A DNA stretch of 64,000 nt from an uncultured Oscillospiraceae bacterium (lineage in GTDB: Bacteria > Bacillota > Clostridia > Oscillospirales > Oscillospiraceae), in the NCBI GenBank assembly GCA_934636865.1, contig CAKUBI010000002.1:84650-148649 (forward strand), written 5' to 3'. The notes below the pieces were generated by a model. It did no database searches. It worked only from the letters and a program-made list of their open reading frames with translations, and was not told the origin of the DNA. The translations under genes were made by a program, and so were the position numbers. Below are positions 48,775 to 57,657 of this stretch, in pieces (position 1 is the first letter of the stretch; each line of letters starts with the position of its first letter).

Positions 48775-51700
48775 ATGGCACAAAAGATTCCTTTTTTTGA
48801 ATTATTCACCGACTTTTCGCCGGACTTCGACCTGCGCGTGCCGCTCAACGCCGCGATGGTCACGAACATGGTGCTCGAGCCGGAAAAACGCACGATGACG
48901 CTCGACATGACCGTGCGCGCGGAGATGACGGATTCAACGCGCGAAACGGTCGAGCAGCTGCTTGCGCGCAGCTACGATCTAAGGCGCGTGACCATCCGCG
49001 TCAAATCGACCGCCGAGGCCTTTCCCGACATGATGAAAAACGCGGGGCACAAGGTCAGCGGCGGAGGCAGCGTCATCATGGGCCGCGAGATCGCCAAGGG
49101 GAGGGTGCTCCCCATCAGCGAGCTGACGCCCAAGGCCGGTCATGTCGTGGTCGAGGGCAAGGTATTCAAGTTCGACTGCCATGAGACGCGCCGTCCCGGC
49201 GTGTGGACGATGCTGCTCGAGATCACGGACTATGAGGGCTCGCTCATCATTCGCCGCAGCCTTCCCGAGCGCGAGGCGGCCGAGGTGAACGGCAAAATCT
49301 CAAACGGCATGTGGCTGCGCGTCAGCGGCCGCATGGAGCTTTCCTTCGACGGCAAGGACATGCAGCTCAACCCGCAGGATATCATGCAGATCGAGCATGA
49401 GGAGCGCAGAGACAAGGCGGAGGAAAAGCGCGTGGAGCTGCACCTGCATACTCGCATGTCCAACATGGACGCGCTGACCGATACGGCCACGGTGGTGAAC
49501 CGCGCGATCAAGTGGGGCATGCCCGCCATCGCCATCACGGATCACGGCGTGGCGCAGAGCTTCCCGGATGCCTGGCATGCCGGGGAGGGTAAAATAAAAG
49601 TCCTTTACGGCTGCGAGGGCTATTTTCTCAACAACATCGACGACCGCATCTGTGTGCACGGCACGCAGGACGGCGATTTTTCGACCGAGATCTGCTGCTT
49701 CGACATTGAAACGACGGGACTGAAGGTCGCGCACGACGCCATCACCGAGATCGGCGCGGTCATCCTCAAAAACGGCGAGATCACCGACACGTTCCAGACC
49801 TTTGTCGATCCCGAGCGCAGGCTGTCGCCCGAGATCATCGGCCTGACCGGCATCACCGACGAGATGCTGCGCGGCGCGCCGAAGCTCGAGGATGCGCTGC
49901 ACGCCTTTCTCGATTTCGCGGGCGAACGCCCGCTCGCCGCGCACAACGCGGAGTTCGACATCAGCTTCATCCGCGCGGGCTGCAAAAAGTGCGGCATCCC
50001 CTTCGAGCCGACGTATCTCGATACGCTCATCTTCGCGCAGAATCTGCTGCCGGAGCTGACGAAGTTCAAGCTCGACATCGTGGCCGACCATCTGCAGCTG
50101 CCGCAGTTCAACCACCACCGCGCGTCTGACGACGCAGTGCCGGTGGCGCAGATGCTGGCAAAATTCTTCCCCATGCTCGAAGCGCGCGGCGTGACGAGCT
50201 TGCAGCAGATCAACGACGAGATGACCAAGCTCCGCCCGCAGGGCGCGAAGCGCAGCCGCTTCCCGAAGCACATCATCCTGATCGCCAAAAATAAGGTGGG
50301 CCTGAAAAACCTCTACCAGCTCATCTCGGCGTCGAACCTCAAATACTTCAAGCGCGTGCCGATCATCCCGAAAAGCGAGCTCATCCAGCATCGCGAGGGG
50401 CTGATCGTCGGCTCGGCCTGCGAGGCGGGCGAGCTGTTCCGCGCGATCGTGGACCACAAGGACTGGAACGAGCTCAAGCGCATCGCCTCGTTCTACGACT
50501 ACCTTGAAATTCAGCCGCTCGGCAACAACCGCTTCATGGTGCGCGACGGCACGGTGAGCAGCGACGAGGACCTCAAGAACTTCAACCGCACGGTCGTCCG
50601 CCTGGGCGAGGAGCTGGGCAAGCCCGTCTGCGCGACGGGCGACGTGCACTTCCTCGACCCCGAGGATGAGGTCTACCGCCACATCCTGCTTGCGTCGAAA
50701 AAGTTTGCCGACGCGAACGCGCCCGTGCCGCTCTACTTCCGCACGACGGACGAGATGCTCGAGGAGTTTTCGTATCTCGGCAGGGAGAAGGCCTACGAGG
50801 TCGTTGTGACCAACACGCGCGCCATCGCCGAGCAGGTGGAGGATATCGAGCTTCTGCCCAAGGGCAAGCTCTTCCCGCCGCGCCTTGAAAACTCGGAGGA
50901 GGACCTCAACCGCATGGTCTGGGGCAAGGCGCACGAGCTCTACGGCGACGATCTGCCGCAGATCATCGTGGACCGCCTGAACGTCGAGCTCGGCAGCATT
51001 CTGGGCAAGTACGACGTGGTTTACATGTCGGCGCAGAAGCTCGTGCAGCGCTCGCTCGAGTGCGGGTATCTGGTCGGCTCGCGAGGGTCGGTCGGCTCGT
51101 CGCTCGTCGCGTACATGGCGGGCATCACCGAGGTCAACGCCCTCCCGCCGCACTACCGTTGTCCCGAGTGCCGCAATGTGGAGTTCCACGCCGGTGAATA
51201 CGGCTGCGGCGCGGATATGCCCGATAAAATGTGCCCCGTCTGCGGGGCGAAATACGCCAAGGACGGCTTCGACATCCCGTTTGAGACCTTCCTCGGCTAC
51301 GGCGGCGGCAAGGTGCCGGATATCGACCTGAACTTTTCGGGCGAATACCAGGCGCGCGCCCACGCGCATGCGGTCGAGATGTTCGGCAAGACGCAGGTGT
51401 TCCGCGCGGGTACGATCGGTACGCTCGCGGAAAAGACGGCCTACGGCTTTGTCAAAAAATACGTCGAGGAAAACGGCATTGCCGCCGGTACGGCGGAGAT
51501 CGACCGCCTGACGGCGGGCTGCGTCGGCGTGCGCCGCACGACGGGCCAGCACCCCGGCGGTCTGGTCGTCGTGCCGGACGATATGGACATCGAGGATTTC
51601 TGCCCCGTCCAGCACCCGGCGGACGACCCGGAGAGCGACACGATCACCACGCACTTTGAATATCACTGCATGGAGGATAACCTCCTCAAGCTCGATATGC

Positions 51701-52755
51701 TCGGCCACGATGACCCGACGATGATCCGCATGCTCGAGAGCATCACGGGCGTGAACGCCCGCCAGATCCCGCTCGACGATCCGGACACGATGTCCATCTT
51801 CATCTCGTCCAAGGTCCTCGGCTACGAGAACGACGAGGTGCTCGGCCCCACGGGCGCCGTCGCCATCCCGGAGTTCAACACGCGCTTCACGCGCCAGATG
51901 CTCGTCGATACCCAGCCGAAGGACTTCAACACGCTGCTGCGCCTGTCGGGCTTCTCCCACGGCACGGACGTGTGGCTCGGCAACGCGAAGGACCTGATCG
52001 TCAGCGGCACGGCAAGCGTTCTGGAGACCGTCGGCTGCCGTGACGATATCATGCTTTACCTCATTTCCATGGGCCTTGAGCCGAAGATGAGCTTCAAGAT
52101 CATGGAGGCCGTGCGTAAGGGCAAGGTCAAAAAGGGCAAGGCGGGGGACTGGCCGATGTGGGTCGAGGAGATGCGCAAGCACGACGTGCCCGAGTGGTAC
52201 ATCGAGTCGCTTGCGAAGATCGGCTACCTCTTCCCGAAGGCGCACGCGGTCGCCTACGTCATGATGGCGTTCCGCATTGCGTGGTTCAAGGTCCACGAGC
52301 CGCTCGCGTTCTACGCGACGTTCTTCTCCATCCGCGCCAAGGCGTTCGATGCCGCCGAGTGCTGCAAGGACGCCGACGCGCTGCGATTGCGCATCCGCGA
52401 GATTGAAAACAACAAGGACGCGACCGCCGTGGAGCAGGACCTGATGACCACACTCGAGGTCTGCTACGAATTCTGCCTGCGCGGCTTCCACTTTGAGCCC
52501 ATCGACATTTACCGCAGCGACGCGACGAAGTTCGTCGTAACGGAAAACGGCCTGCTGCCGCCGTTCACCTCCGTCCGCGGCCTTGGCGAGACCGCCGCGC
52601 TCGACACCGTTGAGAAGCGCAAGGGAAAGAGCTTTACGTCAGTCGAGGAATTTTCCATGTGCTGCAACAAGCTCTCGCAGTCGCACATCGACCAGCTCAG
52701 GGCGCTGGGCGCATTCGCGGGGCTGCCGGAGACAAGTCAATTGACACTGTTTTAA
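48775..52755 (+). CDS. polC: DNA polymerase III subunit alpha, PolC type
   Basis: Replicative polymerase of low- and high-GC Firmicutes with its own 3'-5' proofreading exonuclease. 1326 residues, slightly shorter than B. subtilis PolC (about 1437). Order: N-terminal region and OB domain (about 1-215), PHP domain with LHLHTRM near 222, exonuclease with FDIETTGL near 309 and AHNAEFD, rest of PHP, zinc site with CPEC and CPVC, and the polymerase core with GSRGSVGSS near 769 and DIDLNFSGEY near 849. ATG at 48775 is used because AAGG lies 8 bases upstream, while the GTG at 48769 is too close. Last gene of the operon. Confidence 0.97.
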   Translation: MAQKIPFFELFTDFSPDFDLRVPLNAAMVTNMVLEPEKRTMTLDMTVRAEMTDSTRETVEQLLARSYDLRRVTIRVKSTAEAFPDMMKNAGHKVSGGGSVIMGREIAKGRVLPISELTPKAGHVVVEGKVFKFDCHETRRPGVWTMLLEITDYEGSLIIRRSLPEREAAEVNGKISNGMWLRVSGRMELSFDGKDMQLNPQDIMQIEHEERRDKAEEKRVELHLHTRMSNMDALTDTATVVNRAIKWGMPAIAITDHGVAQSFPDAWHAGEGKIKVLYGCEGYFLNNIDDRICVHGTQDGDFSTEICCFDIETTGLKVAHDAITEIGAVILKNGEITDTFQTFVDPERRLSPEIIGLTGITDEMLRGAPKLEDALHAFLDFAGERPLAAHNAEFDISFIRAGCKKCGIPFEPTYLDTLIFAQNLLPELTKFKLDIVADHLQLPQFNHHRASDDAVPVAQMLAKFFPMLEARGVTSLQQINDEMTKLRPQGAKRSRFPKHIILIAKNKVGLKNLYQLISASNLKYFKRVPIIPKSELIQHREGLIVGSACEAGELFRAIVDHKDWNELKRIASFYDYLEIQPLGNNRFMVRDGTVSSDEDLKNFNRTVVRLGEELGKPVCATGDVHFLDPEDEVYRHILLASKKFADANAPVPLYFRTTDEMLEEFSYLGREKAYEVVVTNTRAIAEQVEDIELLPKGKLFPPRLENSEEDLNRMVWGKAHELYGDDLPQIIVDRLNVELGSILGKYDVVYMSAQKLVQRSLECGYLVGSRGSVGSSLVAYMAGITEVNALPPHYRCPECRNVEFHAGEYGCGADMPDKMCPVCGAKYAKDGFDIPFETFLGYGGGKVPDIDLNFSGEYQARAHAHAVEMFGKTQVFRAGTIGTLAEKTAYGFVKKYVEENGIAAGTAEIDRLTAGCVGVRRTTGQHPGGLVVVPDDMDIEDFCPVQHPADDPESDTITTHFEYHCMEDNLLKLDMLGHDDPTMIRMLESITGVNARQIPLDDPDTMSIFISSKVLGYENDEVLGPTGAVAIPEFNTRFTRQMLVDTQPKDFNTLLRLSGFSHGTDVWLGNAKDLIVSGTASVLETVGCRDDIMLYLISMGLEPKMSFKIMEAVRKGKVKKGKAGDWPMWVEEMRKHDVPEWYIESLAKIGYLFPKAHAVAYVMMAFRIAWFKVHEPLAFYATFFSIRAKAFDAAECCKDADALRLRIREIENNKDATAVEQDLMTTLEVCYEFCLRGFHFEPIDIYRSDATKFVVTENGLLPPFTSVRGLGETAALDTVEKRKGKSFTSVEEFSMCCNKLSQSHIDQLRALGAFAGLPETSQLTLF

Positions 52756-52778
52756 TACCCCCGACGGGGGGCGCAGTG

Positions 52779-52818
52779 AAAGGGGGATACTCTCTTTTCG
52801 AAGAGAGTATCCCCCTTT
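52779..52818 (+). terminator. Terminator after polC with UUCG tetraloop
   Basis: Perfect 18-base arms, AAAGGGGGATACTCTCTT and its complement, closed by a TTCG loop and ending in TTTTG. A small CCCCC-GAC-GGGGG hairpin precedes it at 52758-52770. Confidence 0.9.
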
Positions 52819-52821
52819 TGA

Positions 52822-53327
52822 TCCCCCGAGAGAAAGACGAGGGGCCTTGCCCCTCGACCCCGCACATTGCGGGATTGGGGCTTGAACGACCTTTTTGCCT
52901 GCGGAGTGCACTGCGGTGTACATGGCTTCGCCATGAGCCTTCTGCGATTCGTGGGTGCGATCAACCGCGCCCTACTCCGTGGGGTGCGAGTGACGGGAGC
53001 TGGTTCGCCGGTGTGTGCGTGGCTGTGCGGCATTGCCTGCGGCTCGCCGCACGGCGAGCGGTGCGCTGCTGACCTGCGTTGTTTTGCCGGTGCGTGCGGG
53101 CGCGGCTTTGCTTCGCTCGCTGTGCTGGGGGAGTGTGGTGGCGGCGGCATCGCTTCGCTTGCCGCCGCTGGGGAGGCGCGGCGAGCGATACTTATGACAT
53201 CTACTGATGGTTGAAAAATATTTCAACCAATTCTACCGTTGATCGCTGTTCATTCTGCGTTTGGGGCGGTATACTGCGCTCACAGACAAAAAAGAAAACC
53301 CCTTGAGGGCACGAAAGGAGCAGGACG
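52822..53327. repeat. GC-rich non-coding stretch with many short palindromes
   Basis: About 500 bases without a credible gene. It has several small hairpins: GAGGGGCCTTGCCCCTC near 52840, CATGGCTTCGCCATG near 52920, GGCTCGCCGCACGGCGAGC near 53040 and GCGGCATCGCTTCGCTTGCCGC near 53143. A 115-codon plus-strand frame and a longer minus-strand frame run through it but have no ribosome binding site and Arg/Ala/Gly-biased, low-complexity content. It looks like an interspersed repeat or intergenic mosaic element. Confidence 0.5.
53209..53228. promoter_or_regulatory. Perfect 20-bp palindrome before the XRE-TPR gene
   Basis: GGTTGAAA-AATA-TTTCAACC. A TATACT box at 53270-53275 lies downstream with a weak -35. 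The dyad may be an operator for the adjacent regulator. Confidence 0.45.
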
Positions 53328-54398
53328 ATGGAAAATCGAGTGGCGGAGCAGATCCGTTTTTACCGCAAGCAGAAGGGGCTGACGCAGGAGCAGCTGGCGG
53401 AGGCGATGGGGGTCTCCATTGCGGCGGTGAGCAAGTGGGAGCAGGGGCAGAGTTTGCCGGAGATATCGATGCTGATGGAGCTGGCGGACTTTTTCGATCT
53501 GTCGGTCGATGCGCTTTTGGGCTACCGGCTGCGCTCGAACGACCGCGCGAGCGTGAGCGAGCGGCTGCGGCTGCTGCGCCGCGCGGACAAGTATGACGAG
53601 GGTATTGCCGAGGCGGACAAGGCTCTGCAGAAGTTCCCGAACACGTTCACGGTCGTTTACGAGAGCGCGAAGCTCCTCGGCATGGCCGGGGCGGAGCGGA
53701 AGGACAAGAAGCTGCTGCGCCGCGCGCTGGACCTTCTGACGCATTCGCTGCGTCTGCTTTCGCAGAACAGCGATCCCGAGATCAGCGAGATGTCGATCCG
53801 GCTCGACATGGCGGATACGCTGCTCAACATGGACGAATGGGAGCGCGCGCTCGCGCTCTACAAGGAGAACAATGCCTGCGGACTGCTGGATGACCTCATC
53901 GGCTGTCTGCTTGCGGGCGTGAAGGAGCGGCGCGAGGAGGGGGTGCCCTATCTTTCGATGGCGCTGCTGCGCGCTGCCGCGTCGCTTCTGCGCGTGTGCG
54001 ACGGCTTTGCCAATGTGTACGAAGCGCGCGGAGACCGACGCGCCGCCGTTGAGATCCTGCACTGGAAGGACACGGTGATGGAAGGCCTGCGGAAGGATGG
54101 TCAGATCAGCGAGTTCGACAAGATCAGCGCGATGACGCACGCGGGACTTGCGCGCCTGCTGTATGACAGCGGCGAAAAAAGCGGCGCGCAGGACGAGCTG
54201 AAGCTTGCAAAGGCGCAGGCCGCCGCCTACGACGCGGCCCCCAGTCACAGCGCGACAAATGTCCGCTTCTTTGAAGGGACCGAAGCGATCGGCATTTACA
54301 GCGAGGCCGGCGTCAGCGCGATGGAGGGCGCGAGAATCACCTTCTGCGGCGACGGCGGCACAGAAGAGCACGAGCGCTTCTGGGAAAGCGCTGAATAA
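53328..54398 (+). CDS. XRE family regulator with TPR-like C-terminal region
   Basis: 356 residues. N-terminal helix-turn-helix (residues 5-60; QIRFYRKQKGLTQEQLAEAM then VSIAAVSKWEQGQ) followed by about 290 residues of helical repeats of the tetratricopeptide kind. This pattern is found in peptide- or stress-responsive regulators of Clostridia. GAAAGGAG precedes the ATG. No gene it controls is evident nearby; a 20-base palindrome upstream hints at autoregulation. Confidence 0.85.
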   Translation: MENRVAEQIRFYRKQKGLTQEQLAEAMGVSIAAVSKWEQGQSLPEISMLMELADFFDLSVDALLGYRLRSNDRASVSERLRLLRRADKYDEGIAEADKALQKFPNTFTVVYESAKLLGMAGAERKDKKLLRRALDLLTHSLRLLSQNSDPEISEMSIRLDMADTLLNMDEWERALALYKENNACGLLDDLIGCLLAGVKERREEGVPYLSMALLRAAASLLRVCDGFANVYEARGDRRAAVEILHWKDTVMEGLRKDGQISEFDKISAMTHAGLARLLYDSGEKSGAQDELKLAKAQAAAYDAAPSHSATNVRFFEGTEAIGIYSEAGVSAMEGARITFCGDGGTEEHERFWESAE

Positions 54399-54405
54399 AA
54401 AGACG

Positions 54406-54442
54406 AAAAATAAGACCTGCCCTGCGGCAGGCCTTATTTTTT
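54406..54442. terminator. Bidirectional terminator between XRE-TPR gene and the pot operon end
   Basis: AAAAATAAG-A-CCTGCC pairs with GGCAGG-C-CTTATTTTT around CTGC, with one mismatch. Confidence 0.85.
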
Positions 54443-54447
54443 ACTTG

Positions 54448-55320
54448 TTACAGTCCCAGTTCCACGGCGCGGCGCAGGCGGACCTTGCCGTCGAGCGCTT
54501 CGTCGATCGTGTGGATGAGCGTTTCGCGGTCACGGTTGAGCGTGCCGCCGAGGGGGAGGTAGTTCGAGGCGTGGTTCGAGCGGAACACGCTGCCCTCGGA
54601 GTCGATGTGCTCAAGGAAAAGCTTCGTCTCGCGCATCAGTTCGGGCGGCTCCATCATCTTGAACTCGCCGCGCTCAATCCAGTCGTGCAGCGGCGTGCCG
54701 GAGTAGACGCGAAGCGTCAGAAACGCGATATAGTCCGGCTTCATGCGGGAAACGGCCTTCGCCGTGTCGATCGCGTGGGCCTGCCAGTCGCCGTTCGCGC
54801 CCGCCATGCCGTTGATGGCGGTGACGGAGGTGGCGATGCCGGCCTGCTTGCAGCGGATGGTGTTGACGACGATCTCCTCGGCCGTAACGCCCTTGCAGTA
54901 CTTCTCCAAAAGCGCCTCATTGCCGCTTTCAAGGCCGATGTAGACGATGCCGAGCCCGTGAGCGCGCAGCGTGCGCAGTTCCTCGTCGGTCTTGCGCATG
55001 ATGGCCTTGGTCGTGGCGTAGGCCGCGACGCGCTTACATTTGGGGAAGTTGTCGCGGATATAGTCGAGTACGGTGAGAAGGTAGTCCATCGGCAGGATGA
55101 GCGCGTCGCCGTCGGCCAAAAAGATCTTTTCGATATAACCGGCGTAGGCGAGGGACTCCGCAAGGTCCGAGAGGACCTGCTCGATGGGGTTGATGGAGAA
55201 CTTCTTATCCTTGTACATCGTGCAGAAGGCGCACTTGTTGTGGCTGCACCCGAGCGTGCACTGCACGATCAGGCTGCGCGCCTCGCTGGGGGGACGGTAA
55301 ACGGCTCCGGAATAGTGCAT
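54448..55320 (-). CDS. Radical SAM protein with CX4CX2C cluster motif
   Basis: 290 residues. CTLGCSHNKCAFCTMY holds cysteines 21, 25, 30 and 33; the last three give C-X4-C-X2-C, one residue wider than the common CX3CX2C. GLESGNEALLEKYCKG and the later SAM-binding segments are typical of the superfamily. No other domain is visible. Reaction unknown. It lies 9 bases after the thioesterase gene and is probably the last gene of the HTH-potABCD operon. Confidence 0.85.
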   Translation of the reverse strand: MHYSGAVYRPPSEARSLIVQCTLGCSHNKCAFCTMYKDKKFSINPIEQVLSDLAESLAYAGYIEKIFLADGDALILPMDYLLTVLDYIRDNFPKCKRVAAYATTKAIMRKTDEELRTLRAHGLGIVYIGLESGNEALLEKYCKGVTAEEIVVNTIRCKQAGIATSVTAINGMAGANGDWQAHAIDTAKAVSRMKPDYIAFLTLRVYSGTPLHDWIERGEFKMMEPPELMRETKLFLEHIDSEGSVFRSNHASNYLPLGGTLNRDRETLIHTIDEALDGKVRLRRAVELGL

Positions 55321-55329
55321 GCTTCCTCC

Positions 55330-55722
55330 TTATTCCGCCAGCTTGGCCTGGCACTTTTCCATGAAGCGGTCCACGGTGATGACGGCGCGCTGGTGCGTGC
55401 CCTCGCCGATGAGACCGGCGGCGTCGCTGGCCGTGGCCTTGAAGTCGATCATCTTGCCGTTGGGGGAGATGCCCGTCACCTCCACGGTGACGCTGACCTC
55501 CATCCCGACGGGGGAGGGGGAGAGGTGAGAGGTCTGTACCATGGTGCCGACGGTGCTCTTACCCTCGGGCAGCTCCTGCTGGAGGTAGGTGAAGGCGGCG
55601 CTTTCGATCATGGCGACAAGGTACGGCGTGCCGAACACCGGAAGGCCGCCGCTGCCGAGCGCGGCAGCGGTCATGTCCTCCGTGACGGTTTTCTTAACGG
55701 TAAAAGTATCTCCGATTTTCAT
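55330..55722 (-). CDS. FlK-like hotdog-fold acyl-CoA thioesterase
   Basis: 130 residues. The catalytic residues of fluoroacetyl-CoA thioesterase FlK (Thr42, Glu50, His76) have matching counterparts at T32, E40 and H66 with the same 8- and 26-residue spacing, in GTPYLVAMIE and TSHLSPSPVG. AAAGGAG precedes the ATG. It sits 23 bases after potCD. Most such proteins in anaerobes act on unknown acyl-CoAs; fluoroacetate activity should not be assumed. Confidence 0.85.
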   Translation of the reverse strand: MKIGDTFTVKKTVTEDMTAAALGSGGLPVFGTPYLVAMIESAAFTYLQQELPEGKSTVGTMVQTSHLSPSPVGMEVSVTVEVTGISPNGKMIDFKATASDAAGLIGEGTHQRAVITVDRFMEKCQAKLAE

Positions 55723-55745
55723 GATTCATACTCCTTTGCTTTTGC

Positions 55746-57650
55746 TTACTTGGCGGCTTTGACCTTGATCCACAGGCGGCTGAGCTCGCGCATGAGGATC
55801 TGGTTGTCGTGGAACAACTCATCGTTTTCGTAGCCGCTGCGGGGGAGATAGGCGGCGTTTTCGGCGTAGAGGTCCTCGGACGAGGTCATTTCTTCAAACA
55901 CTTCCGCGTTGGGAGAAGTATAACCCACCGTTTCGGTGTTGTCAAATGCGGCCTCGTAGGTGAGCATGTAATTGATGAACTCGTGGGCGAGCTTGGGGTT
56001 CTCGGCGTTCTTGGGAATGACCATCGCGTCGCACCAGATGTTCGTGCCCTGGTCCGGCATGTAGAAGCTCATGTCCTCGTTCTCGTCGAGAATGACGGTC
56101 GCGTCGCCGGAGTAGACGACAGCGATATCCTTGTAGCCGTTCATCATGCCGTCGATGACCTCGTCGGTCACGTAGACGGGGGACATGGTGTTGTTCATCT
56201 GCAGCAGCCACTCGTAGGCGTCGTTGATCTCGTCGGGGTCGTCGGTATTCATCGAGTAGCCGAGCGCCTTGAAGGCCATCATGAACGAATCGCGCTCGGA
56301 ATCGTAAATGTAGATGTGACCGGCGTAGTCGGTGTTGCGGAGGATCTCCCAGCCCTCGGCCTCGACAACGGCGGGATCGACGTTCTCGTGGTTGTAGACA
56401 AGGCCCACGCTGCCCCAGAAGTAGGGGATGGACCAGGTGTTGTCGGGATCGTAGCTCATGCCGCGCACGGCGTCGTCCATATTTTCCATGTTGGGGATGA
56501 GGCTCTGATCGAGCGGCTGGAGGTAGTCCTCCTTGAGCAGGCGCTCGATCATGTAGTCGGAGGGAATGACCACGTCATAGCGGTCGCCGGCCATGAGCTT
56601 GGTATACATCATCTCGTTGGAGTCGAAGTTTTCGACGATGACGCGCACGCCGAACTGCTTTTCAAAGTCAGAGATGACGTTCTCGCCCAGGTATTCGCCC
56701 GGCAGATAGAGCTTGAGGACGTTGCTGCCGTACTTTTCAACGGCGGCGTCGCTCTTGCGGTTCTGCGCGATGCCCGCGCCCACGGTGCCGCCGAGGATGG
56801 CGAGCACGAGCACGCCCGCGACGGCAGCGACGGCCCTGCGGCTCATGCCGTGACCGGCCTTGCCGTCCGTGCCGCGCTTTTCGCGCATGAGGGGCACGAT
56901 GTTCACGATGCCGAGCGCCAGCGTGATGAGCAGGATCACGATGGTCGAAAGGGCGTTGATCGAGGGGTTGACGCGCTTGGACATCGTGTAGACGAGAATG
57001 GAGATGTTGCTCACGCCGTTGCCCGTCGTAAAGTAGGAGATGACAAAGTCATCGAAGCTCATCGTGAACGCGATGAGCGCGCCGGAGATGATGCCCGGCT
57101 TGATCTGCGGCACGATGACCTTCGTAAGCGCCTGGAACGGCGTTGCGCCGAGGTCCATCGCCGCGTCGATGAGGTTGGGGTCGAGTGAGCGGAGCTTGGG
57201 CGTGACGGAGAGCATCACATAGGGGATGCAGAACATGATATGCGCGAGCAGCAGCGTTCCGAAGCCCTTTTTGATCGTCAGCACGCTGAAGAACATCAGA
57301 AGCGAGATGGCCGTGACGATATCGGGGTTCATCACAGGCAGGTCGTTGATGCGCTCGACCATCTTCTGCACGACCTTTTTCGACTTGGAAAGGCCGATGG
57401 CCGTGATCGTGCCGACGACGGTTGCGATGACCGTCGCGATGACGGCGATGACGACCGTATAGAGCACGGCCTCCATCATCGTCGAATCCGCGAACATCTT
57501 TTCATACCAGCGCAGCGAGAAGCCGCTGAACTTTGTCAGCGAGCGGGAGTCGTTGAACGAAAAGATGATGATATAGAGAATGGGAAGGTAGAAGAAAAGC
57601 AGCGTGAGGGCAAGGATGATGTTGGAGCCGACGGACGATTTCTTTTTCAT
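55746..57650 (-). CDS. potCD: Spermidine/putrescine ABC transporter, fused permease and substrate-binding protein (PotC-PotD)
   Basis: 634 residues. Residues 1-265 are a PotC-type inner-membrane permease with six hydrophobic segments and the EAA loop (AAMDLGATPFQALTKVI). A seventh hydrophobic segment (about 272-295) then leads into a PotD-type solute-binding domain, which would be tethered outside the cell; LKLYLPGEYLGENVI, SDYMIERL and GYTSPNAEV are typical of it. The start at 57650 is chosen for its GGAAAGGAG; it is 7 bases after the potB stop. No lipoprotein signal is present, as expected for a tethered domain. Confidence 0.92.
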   Translation of the reverse strand: MKKKSSVGSNIILALTLLFFYLPILYIIIFSFNDSRSLTKFSGFSLRWYEKMFADSTMMEAVLYTVVIAVIATVIATVVGTITAIGLSKSKKVVQKMVERINDLPVMNPDIVTAISLLMFFSVLTIKKGFGTLLLAHIMFCIPYVMLSVTPKLRSLDPNLIDAAMDLGATPFQALTKVIVPQIKPGIISGALIAFTMSFDDFVISYFTTGNGVSNISILVYTMSKRVNPSINALSTIVILLITLALGIVNIVPLMREKRGTDGKAGHGMSRRAVAAVAGVLVLAILGGTVGAGIAQNRKSDAAVEKYGSNVLKLYLPGEYLGENVISDFEKQFGVRVIVENFDSNEMMYTKLMAGDRYDVVIPSDYMIERLLKEDYLQPLDQSLIPNMENMDDAVRGMSYDPDNTWSIPYFWGSVGLVYNHENVDPAVVEAEGWEILRNTDYAGHIYIYDSERDSFMMAFKALGYSMNTDDPDEINDAYEWLLQMNNTMSPVYVTDEVIDGMMNGYKDIAVVYSGDATVILDENEDMSFYMPDQGTNIWCDAMVIPKNAENPKLAHEFINYMLTYEAAFDNTETVGYTSPNAEVFEEMTSSEDLYAENAAYLPRSGYENDELFHDNQILMRELSRLWIKVKAAK

Positions 57651-57657
57651 GCGTCTC

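Noticed and set aside
49300..52491. 1063-codon minus-strand frame opposite polC
   Set aside because: Mirror of polC codon structure; no start signal or domain.
52867..53214. 115-codon frame in the non-coding stretch after polC
   Set aside because: No ribosome binding site, Gly/Ala/Arg-biased, filled with nucleotide palindromes; better explained as a repeat-like element.
55330..55722. Fluoroacetate resistance from the FlK-like protein
   Set aside because: Catalytic spacing fits, but most members of this family act on other acyl-CoAs and no fluorometabolite genes are nearby.
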